A stretch of 64,000 nt of DNA from Neolewinella persica DSM 23188 (GCF_000373105.1 NZ_KB890435.1:4083-68082); one strand, 5' to 3'; shown: positions 43,668 through 51,867, counted from the first letter of the stretch. Made by a program: numbers and translations. Notes: generated by a model from the sequence alone, not told the origin.

Positions 43668-43751
43668 CCGTTTTCTCATCGTAGGCATCTTTTTTGAGCA
43701 CGGAGGCGAAGCCGAAGCGCTCAAAAAAGTTCCTCCGATGTGTAAAACGGC
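43668..43751 (-). repeat. S stem-loop, copy 4
   Basis: On the minus strand: GCCGTTTT / AAAACGGC, CATCGGAGG / CCTACGATG (one mismatch), internal loop AA opposite ATG, 11-bp inner stem CTTTTTTGAGC / GCTCAAAAAAG and a 19-base loop that can fold further. Confidence 0.75.
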
Positions 43752-43780
43752 GGGTCTGTAAACTTGTGTGCACACCATAG

Positions 43781-43789
43781 CCCGGAGGG
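43781..43789 (+). repeat. Right 9-bp direct repeat (target duplication)
   Basis: CCCGGAGGG, identical to the copy at 43536-43544. Confidence 0.75.
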
Positions 43790-43973
43790 TCGTCCGGCGA
43801 AGTAAGGGGCGAGCGATGAACCGCAGGATCAGGGAACCCCTCGCTCGTTTTCGTTGACGTAGCAGCATAAATGCTGCAGAACAGTGATCACAAAAAAAAT
43901 AGTCTCCTGGTCACCGAAGGATTTCTCCAAGGAAGGCATCTAACCCAAAAACTTGTTTTTGAAACTCCAACAA

Positions 43974-46241
43974 ATGAAGAACTTCCACCTCACAATTTGC
44001 CTCCTGTTTTCGCTTTCCCTAACCGGACAACAATTTTACGACCTCAACACCATTCAAACCATTGAAATTACCTTCGCTCAAAGCAACTGGGACCAGTTAC
44101 TCGACGACGAGAAGGCTGGAGAGGAGAACTACATCCTGGCACAAAGTGTCAGCATCAACGGTACCGTCTTTGACAGCGTAGGCGTAAAGTATAAGGGCAA
44201 CAGTACTTACAACGCTAACCAAACGAAGAATCCTTTCCACATTGAACTGGATACTTATAAAGACCACGATTATCAGGGCTATAAAGACATCAAACTGAGC
44301 AACGTGGCCAAAGATCCGTCGTTCCTGCGCGAGGTACTGAGCTACCAGATTCTGGGACAGTACATGGACGCGCCCTTGTCGAACTTCACCAATGTGTACG
44401 TCAACGGCACGCTGATCGGGCTATACTCCAACAGCGAAGCCATCAGCAAAACCTTTGTCAAAGATCGTTTTGGTTCCAAGAGCAATACCTTCATCAAATG
44501 TAATCCGCCAGCGGGGGCCGGGCCACAGTCCAACGATTTCCCCAATCTGGTTTATCTCGGCCAGGACAGCTCGGACTACTACGATGCTTACGAATTAAAA
44601 TCAGATGCTGGCTGGCAGGAGCTCATCGACCTGTGTGACACCCTCAGTAACGAAATAGACGCGATTGAAAGCATTCTGGACGTAGACCGTGCGCTATGGA
44701 TGATGGCTTTTAACAACGTATTTGTCAACCTGGACAGCTACCTGGGTGCCTTTTCGCAAAATTATTACCTGTACCGGGACGATTACGGCCGCTTCATCCC
44801 CGTTGTCTGGGACCTTAATGAATCCTTCGGCAAGTTTGCCATGACCGGTTCCGGACAACTAAATGGCACCGCAGCCATGCAACGGATGAGCCACCTGCAG
44901 GAATCTACCAATGCCAGTTACCCGCTCATTCGCCAGCTATTAGCCAACCCAACCTACAAGCGCATGTATGTAGCGCACATGAAAACCATGCTGTTGGAGA
45001 ACTTCGACAATGCAACCTATGCCGCAACCGGAGAAGCCCTCCAGGCCCTGATCGATGATGCCGTAATGGCCGACGGTAACAAGTTTTTCACCTACGCTAA
45101 TTTCATTAGTAACCTGAACAGCGACATCAGTACAGGCGGCGGACCACGCGGTGAAAACACCCCCGGCATCACCAACCTGATGGACGGCCGGTCTGACTAT
45201 CTGCTTGGGCTGACGGACTTTACGGCAGCAGCTCCCTCCATTGTTGACCCGGCGGTTAGTGAGCCTTCCCCTGTGGTCGGTGAATCCGTGACCGTTACGG
45301 CGGTGATTGCCGGAGGTTCTTCGGTCACATTGGGTTACCGCAGTACGCATCAGGCACCCTTTACTAAAGTAACCATGTTTGACGACGGCGCCAACGGCGA
45401 CGGTGCAGCAAATGATGGCATTTATGGTGTTAGTATCCGCATCACCGGAACCCAGACCGAATACTTCGTGTACGCGGAAAACGAGGATGCTGGTCTGTTC
45501 TCTCCCCAGCGTGCGGAACATGAGTTCCACACCATCGCGGCCACCACCTCCGGCGTCACCGCCGGCGACCTGGTCATCAATGAGTTTATGGCCTCCAACG
45601 ACGCAACAGTCGCCGATGAACGCGGTGATTTTGACGACTGGATCGAACTCTACAACAACACCTCCTCCCCCATCGACCTTACCGGTTACTTTCTTTCTGA
45701 CAATCCGGATAACCTGGATAAGTACGACATTCCCGAAGGCACCGTTATTGAAGGAAATGGTTACCTGATCATCTGGGCCGACGAAGACGGCGACGAGCAG
45801 GAAGGGCTCCATGCGAACTTCAAACTCTCCGCCGGAGGCGAATCCGTACTGCTGATGAACGCAGATACCGTGATCATCGACGAGGTGACCTACGGTGAAA
45901 TTGAAACGGACATCTCCTACGCCCGCCTGCCAAATGGCACCGGCGATTTTGAGTTCGCCTCCCCCACCTTCAATGCGGAGAATACGGTGGTAGCCACCGC
46001 CAACCCTCAGGCTGTCAGCATCGGTCTGCGCGTATCTCCAAACCCCGCCAACGGCGGCTTCTACCTCGATTTTGATACGCCACAAAACGACGGTCGAGAC
46101 CTGAGCATCTACGACATTACCGGGCGCATGATGCTGCAGAAAGTCATCCGGGGCGGGCATTGGATAGAAACAGCCGATTGGAAACCCGGGCTTTACCTGG
46201 TTCGGGTAGATTCTGGTGTGGTAAAGTTAGTAGTGGAGTAA
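43974..46241 (+). CDS. CotH-domain surface protein with lamin-tail and T9SS domains
   Basis: A 755-residue exported protein from ATG 43974 (MKNFHLTICLLFSLSLTGQQ). Residues 20-430 are a CotH kinase-like domain with SVGVKYKGNSTYN, a FLREVLSYQILGQYMDAPLSNF block and LYRDDYGRFIPVVWDLNESFG, where the Asp/Asn pair corresponds to the active site of the atypical kinase fold. A short Ig-like linker follows. A lamin-tail domain at about 535-660 begins VINEFMASNDATVADERGDFDDWIELYN. The T9SS sorting domain is at about 680-755 (RVSPNPANGGFYLDFDTP to VVKLVVE). It is probably displayed on the cell surface; the phosphorylated target is unknown. The gene is single. Confidence 0.92.
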   Translation: MKNFHLTICLLFSLSLTGQQFYDLNTIQTIEITFAQSNWDQLLDDEKAGEENYILAQSVSINGTVFDSVGVKYKGNSTYNANQTKNPFHIELDTYKDHDYQGYKDIKLSNVAKDPSFLREVLSYQILGQYMDAPLSNFTNVYVNGTLIGLYSNSEAISKTFVKDRFGSKSNTFIKCNPPAGAGPQSNDFPNLVYLGQDSSDYYDAYELKSDAGWQELIDLCDTLSNEIDAIESILDVDRALWMMAFNNVFVNLDSYLGAFSQNYYLYRDDYGRFIPVVWDLNESFGKFAMTGSGQLNGTAAMQRMSHLQESTNASYPLIRQLLANPTYKRMYVAHMKTMLLENFDNATYAATGEALQALIDDAVMADGNKFFTYANFISNLNSDISTGGGPRGENTPGITNLMDGRSDYLLGLTDFTAAAPSIVDPAVSEPSPVVGESVTVTAVIAGGSSVTLGYRSTHQAPFTKVTMFDDGANGDGAANDGIYGVSIRITGTQTEYFVYAENEDAGLFSPQRAEHEFHTIAATTSGVTAGDLVINEFMASNDATVADERGDFDDWIELYNNTSSPIDLTGYFLSDNPDNLDKYDIPEGTVIEGNGYLIIWADEDGDEQEGLHANFKLSAGGESVLLMNADTVIIDEVTYGEIETDISYARLPNGTGDFEFASPTFNAENTVVATANPQAVSIGLRVSPNPANGGFYLDFDTPQNDGRDLSIYDITGRMMLQKVIRGGHWIETADWKPGLYLVRVDSGVVKLVVE

Positions 46242-46307
46242 GCGTACTGACCCTAAACTAATAGTACGGCACAAGCCCAACCTCGACCATTAAGTGTCGA
46301 AAATGTT

Positions 46308-46340
46308 AGGCCCCGTATCCAAGCATGGGATACGGGGCCT
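46308..46340. terminator. Bidirectional terminator between converging genes
   Basis: AGGCCCCGTATCC and GGATACGGGGCCT form a perfect 13-bp stem with a 7-base loop, midway between the stops of the CotH gene and the gene at 46412-48337. Confidence 0.75.
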
Positions 46341-46411
46341 ATAAACGTTCAGCAGAGAAATGCTTAACGTAAACCACAGAAGGGCAGCAGCAGCTTCCAA
46401 GCTACCGTATC

Positions 46412-48337
46412 CTACTCGATCAAAAAGATCTTGAAGGTCTTATTAGCCTGGTAGTACAAGCGGCCGTTCAGATAATCAATCTCGTACAAAGGCGTGAGGT
46501 CGTCAAATCGGTACTTATTGACTTCCTCCCCGGTATTTTTGTCCACTTTGAAAAGTGTGGCGCCTTCCTGGCCGTCGCGGGCAAAGAAGAAAGCGTACTC
46601 CTCATCAATGCGGCCATTGACCTTACGATCGGTGGCGAAGCCAAAGCTCGCATCACTTGCGGCATTTGCAGCACCCATCCGATTGTTATAACGATTGACG
46701 GAACCACCAACATCTCCGGTCGTTGCGGCAGAAGTTACCATGTTCGCAGACTGAGCACCAGCGTAAGCCATGCCACCGGCGGCGGTAGCAATCGCCGTTA
46801 GTGTACGCAAAGTTGCCGTCGGGTCTGGGTACCATTCGTCCTTATTGTCGGAGAAGCCGTCTTGTGGGTTGTAGTTCATCAGGACATATCCGCGGTCATT
46901 ATAGAAGAAGTAACCACCATCTACTTTATCAAAAGCGGCGAGTCCTTTTTTCAGGCCGAAGTATTCTCGGTTTGTTTCAACCTCTTCGCCACCAAGTTCG
47001 ATGGCCGTAGCGATAAAGCGTGGCTTACCGATTCGGGTACCTTCCGTTGGCTCAGGGATAACCACTACAATACGGTCTTCCTCTTCAACAATCCAGGTGA
47101 AAGGATAGCTTGGTGCACGATAGCCTTCGCCAATGGTGATGGAGCCTGAGTTGAAAGTTACTTTATGCTTACCGATTTGGCGAACCTCAGGTTCGTAGTT
47201 CGACGCAAGGCCCCAAAGGAAGCCTTTCGACTCCTTCTCCAGTTTTTCCGCTTTCTTCCATTTATCATCGCCAGAAACAGGGTCCACCAGCATTCGCTTG
47301 CTTTTGAAGTAGATCATGAGACCTTCTGCTTCCTGCTCAACGTTGACTACGCCTTTTTCAGAGTAATCTTTTTTCCAGCGGCCGTCTCCTTTTGCATCAT
47401 CAAAAGTATAGATGTTCATTCCTTCGTCATGAACCACCAGGAAACCACCATCATAAGGCGTTACGTAGAGTACGTTACCGTCCAACTTCTTTTCTTTTTT
47501 CCAGACGCTTTGCCCGGTTTCAGTATCAATCAGGTGGAGTTTCTTACCAAACTTCTGGCCGGAAGAAGACCCTGATCCAGGAACTGCAGCCATCATGCCG
47601 CCCAGGCCGCCACGAGCTTCAGCAATAACCATACGGTTCCCTGCCTGATTCGTAAAGATGTAGCCTGCGTTTATTTTCTCGTTCCACTTCAACTCTCCAC
47701 TTTTCATGTCGATGAGTGCGAGGTACTTACCGTTATCATAAATAAGGTCTCCGGCCGCATTCAGCTGGGGCTTCAAATCTTCGGAAGATAACCCGGGGTT
47801 ATCCTCCGAAATTGTCATGGAAAGGCCAGATGCTTCGCGCAGCTGAACGCCCCATTTCTGTACGTTTTCAAAAGGATCAACACCATAAAGGTAGATGGCA
47901 CCTTTACCAGCAATTTCCATCAGTATCAAGTCCTGATCAGGAAGTACATAAAAAGTACGAAGACGACGCAGGTCATTTTCGGTACCGTTAATGATGATCT
48001 TGCCAGAAATGACATTGAGCAGGTTTCCACCAGCGAAGACCAGCGGTGTATTGGGGATTTCATCGAAATCTTTGTTCTCACCGTCACTGTCTGCCATCTC
48101 CGACAGAGAAGCGCCAATGTTACGCTCTACCTGCCAGAGGATCGTCCCGTCCTTTGGGCTCATCCCCATGTAGAACCTTGGCGTCTGTAGAACCGGGATT
48201 CCGGTTGCAGTATTGGTGAAAATGTTTTTCGCGTCCGCTTCAAGCGGCGTTTCTGCAATCGGTTCAAGAACCTGTGCATAGGATAGTGTTGACATTCCCA
48301 AAAACAGGGAAGCCAATAGGAAAAAATGAATTCGCAT
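46412..48337 (-). CDS. Exported PQQ-like beta-propeller protein
   Basis: A 641-residue protein with signal peptide (MRIHFFLLASLFLGMSTLSY) from ATG 48337; the reading from 48388 crosses its promoter. Repeated W-motifs of the PQQ/BamB propeller type are seen: SPKDGTILWQVERN, MKSGELKWNEKINAG, DTETGQSVWKKEKK and DPVSGDDKWKKAEK. No quinone-protein catalytic residues are evident, so the propeller probably binds proteins. An Ala/Gly-rich segment (TAIATAAGGMAYAGAQSAN) interrupts the last blades. Function unknown. No T9SS tail. Single gene. Confidence 0.78.
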   Translation of the reverse strand: MRIHFFLLASLFLGMSTLSYAQVLEPIAETPLEADAKNIFTNTATGIPVLQTPRFYMGMSPKDGTILWQVERNIGASLSEMADSDGENKDFDEIPNTPLVFAGGNLLNVISGKIIINGTENDLRRLRTFYVLPDQDLILMEIAGKGAIYLYGVDPFENVQKWGVQLREASGLSMTISEDNPGLSSEDLKPQLNAAGDLIYDNGKYLALIDMKSGELKWNEKINAGYIFTNQAGNRMVIAEARGGLGGMMAAVPGSGSSSGQKFGKKLHLIDTETGQSVWKKEKKLDGNVLYVTPYDGGFLVVHDEGMNIYTFDDAKGDGRWKKDYSEKGVVNVEQEAEGLMIYFKSKRMLVDPVSGDDKWKKAEKLEKESKGFLWGLASNYEPEVRQIGKHKVTFNSGSITIGEGYRAPSYPFTWIVEEEDRIVVVIPEPTEGTRIGKPRFIATAIELGGEEVETNREYFGLKKGLAAFDKVDGGYFFYNDRGYVLMNYNPQDGFSDNKDEWYPDPTATLRTLTAIATAAGGMAYAGAQSANMVTSAATTGDVGGSVNRYNNRMGAANAASDASFGFATDRKVNGRIDEEYAFFFARDGQEGATLFKVDKNTGEEVNKYRFDDLTPLYEIDYLNGRLYYQANKTFKIFLIE

Positions 48338-48385
48338 AGGATAGTTAATTTGATTAAAGGTGAATATTTCGTAATCAATTTGACG

Positions 48386-48393
48386 CAAAAGTA
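48386..48393 (-). promoter_or_regulatory. -7 element of the PQQ-like gene
   Basis: The minus strand reads TACTTTTGCGTC, matching TAnnTTTG, about 49 bases before the ATG. A TTGA word lies near the -33 position. Confidence 0.6.
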
Positions 48394-48575
48394 AGTAATT
48401 ATACCCGTCTTTGATTCAAGGTTCAATAGTTATTTTCAGGTTCCTGTCATGGCAAATCCATAAATCGTTAACTGTCAGACTATTAATCCTGGACAGTACT
48501 TCCATCTGCAAAATAAAACAACACTTACGGGCTTATAATGACGTTTTTTAACCGGTTTTCAGGCTCGGGGATTCA

Positions 48576-48592
48576 GGCGCGGCCGCAGGTGC
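48576..48592 (-). repeat. R17 dispersed repeat, copy 9
   Basis: Perfect core with NotI site. It lies 46 bases past the stop of the small lipoprotein at 48638. Confidence 0.9.
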
Positions 48593-48637
48593 AAAAGTTG
48601 TTTTAAGCAGCAGAGGAGGTGCCCGGTACTCCCTCTT

Positions 48638-48922
48638 TTAACAGGTATAATTTGTATGAAGAAATGGTTTCAGTGTAACCTCTTCCGAAGCGTATAAATC
48701 GGGGGCCAGCCGGAAGGAACCGTCTTCCCCAATGCTGTCAGTGGCCAGGTTATCCGCCCAGTAGACGGTGCCTTCAGCACGTATTTTTCGGGTACCCGGG
48801 TATTTTTGGTGATCTACGAATTCACCGGTGATGACGGTCGGAAGAAATTGAATGGCTTCCGGTTCGGTATTGAAACAGGAGAATAGAACCAGGGCTAAGC
48901 CTAGTAACAGGACATTTTTCAT
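48638..48922 (-). CDS. Small lipoprotein, possibly truncated
   Basis: From ATG 48922 the 94-residue product starts MKNVLLLGLALVLFSC, a lipobox. The mature part TVITGEFVDHQKYPGTRKIRAEGTVYW and IGEDGSFRLAPDLYASEEVTLKPFLHTNYTC has the look of the first domain of longer Bacteroidota lipoproteins with a carboxypeptidase-regulatory-like fold. The end just after LKPFLHTNYT is abrupt, and R17 copy 9 follows at 46 bases. It may be a decayed fragment. Confidence 0.5.
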   Translation of the reverse strand: MKNVLLLGLALVLFSCFNTEPEAIQFLPTVITGEFVDHQKYPGTRKIRAEGTVYWADNLATDSIGEDGSFRLAPDLYASEEVTLKPFLHTNYTC

Positions 48923-48960
48923 GTTAATCGGGTTAGGTAACACTTTAGCTGAACAACAAG

Positions 48961-49437
48961 TTAATCTCTTGGCAACCTGAACTTTATGGGAAGGTTTACG
49001 TGAACACGGACAGGCTTTCCACCCTGCATTCCTGGGCGCCAGGGTGGAAGATCCATGGCCATGACATCAATGATGTATAAGGATTCCTCCGTGATGGATG
49101 GGCATACGGTGCGGGTAGCATTAATACTAGTCATTCGCCCATCTTTTTCAACGATAAAAGAGACTACCGCCATGCCTTCTATCCCATCTTCAATGGCATC
49201 TTCCGGGTACCTCAAGGTACCATAGATAAACTCCAGCATTTTTTTATCGCTGCACTGTTTTAATTTCATGTATTCCAGAGTATTATCACAGCCAGGGAAT
49301 AAAGGCATTTGTTCCGTCACTTTGAATACAAAGCCAGTATCCGAAGGCAATAAGGGATGCCCCAACAGCGGCTCCGCCTGACTAAACAGGAATACTGGAG
49401 ATAGGAATAGGGATAACAACAGGGTCTTGGTGTACAT
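48961..49437 (-). CDS. Exported TonB C-terminal domain protein
   Basis: A 158-residue protein with signal peptide MYTKTLLLSLFLSPVFLFSQ. The rest follows the TonB_C pattern common in Bacteroidota: LFPGCDN, LRYPEDAIEDGIEGMAVVSFIVEKDGRM, IDVMAMDLPPWRPGMQGGKPVRVHVNLPIKFRL. It lacks the N-terminal anchor of true TonB, so its role may be structural or as an accessory to outer-membrane receptors. It is co-oriented with the small lipoprotein 38 bases downstream. Confidence 0.85.
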   Translation of the reverse strand: MYTKTLLLSLFLSPVFLFSQAEPLLGHPLLPSDTGFVFKVTEQMPLFPGCDNTLEYMKLKQCSDKKMLEFIYGTLRYPEDAIEDGIEGMAVVSFIVEKDGRMTSINATRTVCPSITEESLYIIDVMAMDLPPWRPGMQGGKPVRVHVNLPIKFRLPRD

Positions 49438-49493
49438 CTATGAGTAGGGTTTTAAGGTATTGCAAGGTAGGATTATTGAGGAGAAATTCAGCT

Positions 49494-49564
49494 TTGTTCC
49501 CCGGCACTTGTGCCGGCCTGCAAAAGCGGGTCAGGTATTTTCCGGCACAAGTGCCGGGGAACAA
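49494..49564. repeat. 23-bp perfect palindrome upstream of kdsA
   Basis: TTGTTCCCCGGCACTTG followed by TGCCGG (49494-49516) is exactly complementary to 49542-49564. Each arm contains CCGGCACTTGTGCCGG, itself nearly self-complementary, giving a nested cruciform-type structure. It lies in the divergent region between the TonB-like gene and kdsA. Confidence 0.75.
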
Positions 49565-49595
49565 GCGGGAGAAAGGCTTTCTACAGGGCCTGTCG

Positions 49596-49603
49596 TACCT
49601 TTG
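49596..49603 (+). promoter_or_regulatory. -7 element of kdsA
   Basis: TACCTTTGCTC matches TAnnTTTG, 45 bases before the kdsA ATG and within the pyrimidine tract of R17 copy 10. Confidence 0.6.
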
Positions 49604-49619
49604 CTCTTCAACTTCCCCT

Positions 49620-49636
49620 GCACCTGCGTCCGCGCC
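49620..49636 (+). repeat. R17 dispersed repeat, copy 10
   Basis: Variant GCACCTGCGTCCGCGCC in the 5-prime leader of kdsA, 12 bases upstream of its ATG. It is the only copy clearly inside a gene leader. Confidence 0.85.
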
Positions 49637-49647
49637 AAAAGATTATC

Positions 49648-50457
49648 ATGATTCAAGTCCCAAAGCTTAAGCACACCGACAAAAACAGTTTCTTCCTGAT
49701 TGCCGGCCCCTGCGCCATTGAAGGGGAAGACATCGCGATGGAGATCGCCGAACGCGTCGGGGAAATCACCGACAAGCTAGGAATCCCTTATATCTTCAAG
49801 GGAAGCTACCGCAAAGCCAACCGGAGCCGCATCGACAGTTTCACGGGTATTGGCGATGAAAAAGCCCTGAACATCCTAGCTAAAGTTGCCCAACGGTTCG
49901 ACTTGCCAGCCACAACTGATATCCACGCCGAAGGCGAAGCCGTCATGGCCGCTCAATACGTCGACGTTCTTCAAATCCCGGCCTTCCTGTGCCGGCAAAC
50001 CGACCTGCTGGTCGCCGCAGCAAATACCGGAAAAGTGGTCAACATCAAAAAAGGGCAATTCCTAAGCCCGGAAGCCATGGCCTTCACCCGGCAAAAAGTC
50101 ATCGACTCCGGCAACGATCAAGTCTGGCTCACCGAACGTGGTGCCACCTTTGGTTACACCGACCTGGTCGTTGATTTTCGGGGCATTCCCGTCATGCGCC
50201 AGCTTGGTAGCCCGGTAGTAATGGACTGTACCCACAGTCTTCAGCAGCCCAACCAGGCCAGTGGCGTTACCGGCGGTAAGCCCGCCCTGATCGAGACCAT
50301 CGCAAAGGCCGCCATCGCCGTAGGTGCCGACGGCATCTTTATGGAGACACACCCCAACCCTTCCGTGGCTAAAAGTGATGCGGCAAATATGTTGCCGCTG
50401 GATAAGCTGGAGGGGATTTTGACCAAGCTGATGCGGATTCGGGAAGCTGTTGGTTAA
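49648..50457 (+). CDS. kdsA: 3-deoxy-8-phosphooctulonate synthase
   Basis: A 269-residue cytosolic enzyme that joins arabinose 5-phosphate and phosphoenolpyruvate to make KDO-8-phosphate for lipopolysaccharide. Landmarks are FFLIAGPCAIEGEDIAMEIAE, FKGSYRKANRSRIDSFTG, DIHAEGEAVMAA, VNIKKGQFLSPEAM and SVGVGADGIFMETHPNPSVAKSDAAN-type tail (here AVGADGIFMETHPNPSVAKSDA). N- and C-terminal lengths fit the family. An upstream start at 49510 would run through the promoter. No other KDO genes are nearby. Confidence 0.97.
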   Translation: MIQVPKLKHTDKNSFFLIAGPCAIEGEDIAMEIAERVGEITDKLGIPYIFKGSYRKANRSRIDSFTGIGDEKALNILAKVAQRFDLPATTDIHAEGEAVMAAQYVDVLQIPAFLCRQTDLLVAAANTGKVVNIKKGQFLSPEAMAFTRQKVIDSGNDQVWLTERGATFGYTDLVVDFRGIPVMRQLGSPVVMDCTHSLQQPNQASGVTGGKPALIETIAKAAIAVGADGIFMETHPNPSVAKSDAANMLPLDKLEGILTKLMRIREAVG

Positions 50458-50545
50458 CCTGGTGGTCTTGTAGCAGCTGCCGCAGGTGGGTGCTTGCTGC
50501 GCTCGTGATGTAGTCCATTAGATTTTGTAGTTACAGCCACAAGCT

Positions 50546-50579
50546 AAGAGGCCGGCGACACATTAGTCACCGGCCTCTT
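50546..50579. terminator. Bidirectional terminator between kdsA and kbp
   Basis: AAGAGGCCGG and CCGGCCTCTT form a 10-bp stem, with GAC/GTC pairing inside. A second smaller hairpin (CACCGAG / CTCGGTG, about 50607-50641) lies closer to kbp. Confidence 0.7.
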
Positions 50580-50651
50580 GGCAATTCGTCAATATTCAGC
50601 ACCCACCGAGCTTAGTTGAATAACTGGCAGACTCGGTGACTACTTGACTAC

Positions 50652-51101
50652 CTATTGCGGGATCCGCAGAACCTGTCCAGGATAAATTTTATCCGGGTGG
50701 CTCAGCATCGGCTTGTTAGCTTCGAAGATCTGCTCGTAGCGCATTGGGTCACCGTACTGCGTCTTGGAGATTTTGGAGAGGCTGTCACCTGCCTGAACGG
50801 TGTAGAACACGGCTTCTGGCTTAGGGTTGGCAACGTAGATCTGATTATCTACAGAGCCAATGCCTTCAATGTTACCCAGGGCCAAAACAACTTTCTCGGC
50901 TTCCTCGGTGGTATCGGTTGCACCTTGAACGATCACCTGCTCACACAGCTCGAGACGCAGGTCATTTACGTTGAGGCCAAGGCGCTGAATTTCAGCTTCC
51001 AGCTTCTGCACTTTCGTGAGGGCTACTTCCTGTGTTACTTCCTGTTCTTTCTTGCCGAACAGTTTGGCACCTTTGCCTTTGAGGAATGAAAATAATCCCA
51101 T
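50652..51101 (-). CDS. kbp: BON-LysM potassium-binding-like protein
   Basis: The 149-residue protein equals E. coli Kbp (YgaU) in length and layout: MGLFSFLKGKGAKLFGKKE, a BON-like domain (KVQKLEAEIQRLGLNVNDLRLELCEQVIVQGATDTTEEAEKVVLALGNIEGIGSV), then a LysM domain (YTVQAGDSLSKISKTQYGD to KIYPGQVLRIPQ). Kbp is a cytoplasmic potassium-binding protein in E. coli. There is no signal peptide. Single gene. Confidence 0.88.
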   Translation of the reverse strand: MGLFSFLKGKGAKLFGKKEQEVTQEVALTKVQKLEAEIQRLGLNVNDLRLELCEQVIVQGATDTTEEAEKVVLALGNIEGIGSVDNQIYVANPKPEAVFYTVQAGDSLSKISKTQYGDPMRYEQIFEANKPMLSHPDKIYPGQVLRIPQ

Positions 51102-51203
51102 AATTTTGATTGGTTTAGTTAATAGAAAGGAGTTATTTCCTTTCCAGTGGTAATATCGTAATTATCCGCTATATGTTCAGACGCAGTATGTTTTAGTTAG
51201 TCA

Positions 51204-51734
51204 CTATCGCTCCAGTTTATTTTCCCGCAATTCTTTTAGCTTCAGGCTTACCATCTCGTCGTCCAGCGCTTCGTTGTTTTCCAGATACCCCTTGATGAAC
51301 GTCTCCAACTCTTCTGGCCTCTGGGTTCCAATCATCAGCCGTTCCCCGTCCATAAATTCCAGTTGCAGGCCATGATTGCCCTGCATATTGTAGGCTTTCC
51401 CGCCAGGGCCGATCCGATAGCCCCAGCCACCAAACTCCCTTATTGGCATGTACTTCCGAACCTCTGCACGCTTAATCTCCGATTTGAAGATCCGCTGACG
51501 ACCAAAGGGCCAGAACTTAACTTCTATCCCATCTTCGGTGATTACCGTCCTTAGTTCGAGTGTAGCCAGTAATATCATGACTAAAGCCATCACCCCGGGG
51601 CCAATAAGCGCCTCAACTATTCCTCCCCCGTTTGACCAGGACGACCAACCCGCGACGGATACTCCCGCGAACACCACGAGGTTGATCAGCCATAACCACC
51701 ACTGGTTAAATTTTTGTGATTCTTTGTATTGCAT
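51204..51734 (-). CDS. Two-helix membrane protein with PH-like domain
   Basis: The ATG at 51734 gives 176 residues (MQYKESQKFNQWWLWLINLV); the TTG reading from 51743 lies in the octamer repeats and is less likely. Two membrane helices at about 13-30 and 45-62 precede a beta-rich soluble domain with LRTVITEDGIEVKFWPFGRQ, EIKRAEVRKYMPIREFGGWGYRIGPGGKAYN and LQLEFMDGERLMIGTQRPEEL, which resembles bacterial PH domains. Function unknown. An octamer tandem repeat lies directly before the start codon. Confidence 0.7.
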   Translation of the reverse strand: MQYKESQKFNQWWLWLINLVVFAGVSVAGWSSWSNGGGIVEALIGPGVMALVMILLATLELRTVITEDGIEVKFWPFGRQRIFKSEIKRAEVRKYMPIREFGGWGYRIGPGGKAYNMQGNHGLQLEFMDGERLMIGTQRPEELETFIKGYLENNEALDDEMVSLKLKELRENKLER

Positions 51735-51735
51735 G

Positions 51736-51783
51736 GTTGTCAAGTTGTCGGGTTGTCGGGTTGTCGGGTTGTCGGGTTGTCAA
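51736..51783. repeat. Octamer tandem repeat GTTGTCGG, six units
   Basis: Units are GTTGTCAA, four copies of GTTGTCGG and a final GTTGTCAA, ending one base before the ATG of the membrane protein. On the coding strand this is a run of CCGACAAC in the place of a leader, so a change in copy number would change the spacing of promoter or ribosome site. Confidence 0.8.
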
Positions 51784-51867
51784 GGTACAAAAAAGGGAAG
51801 ATTGGCTCACGCCAAACGGTTTAGATGTACTCGCTGTATTGATTATCCCATTAACAGCTAATGAAAA

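Larger units (their letters stand above)
43545..43780. mobile_element. 236-bp MITE-like element
   Basis: Terminal inverted repeats CTACGGTGTGCACA (left) and TGTGCACACCATAG (right) match at 13 of 14 positions, and partial pairing continues for about 25 bases. Nine-base direct repeats flank it on both sides. It has no ORF. It contains S stem-loops 2 and 4 in opposite orientation. The pattern is that of a non-autonomous derivative of an IS family that duplicates nine bases. No source transposase is present in the window. Confidence 0.75.

Noticed and set aside
37319-43751. Integron attC sites
   Set aside because: The S stem-loops have no RYYYAAC/GTTRRRY ends and no cassette genes or integrase nearby, although the bulged-hairpin logic is similar.
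43545-43780. Complete insertion sequence
   Set aside because: The element is 236 bp with no ORF, so it can only be a non-autonomous derivative.
44940-46160. 406-codon ORF opposite the CotH gene
   Set aside because: Antisense shadow of lamin-tail and T9SS coding sequence; composition is valine- and glycine-rich as expected for a shadow.
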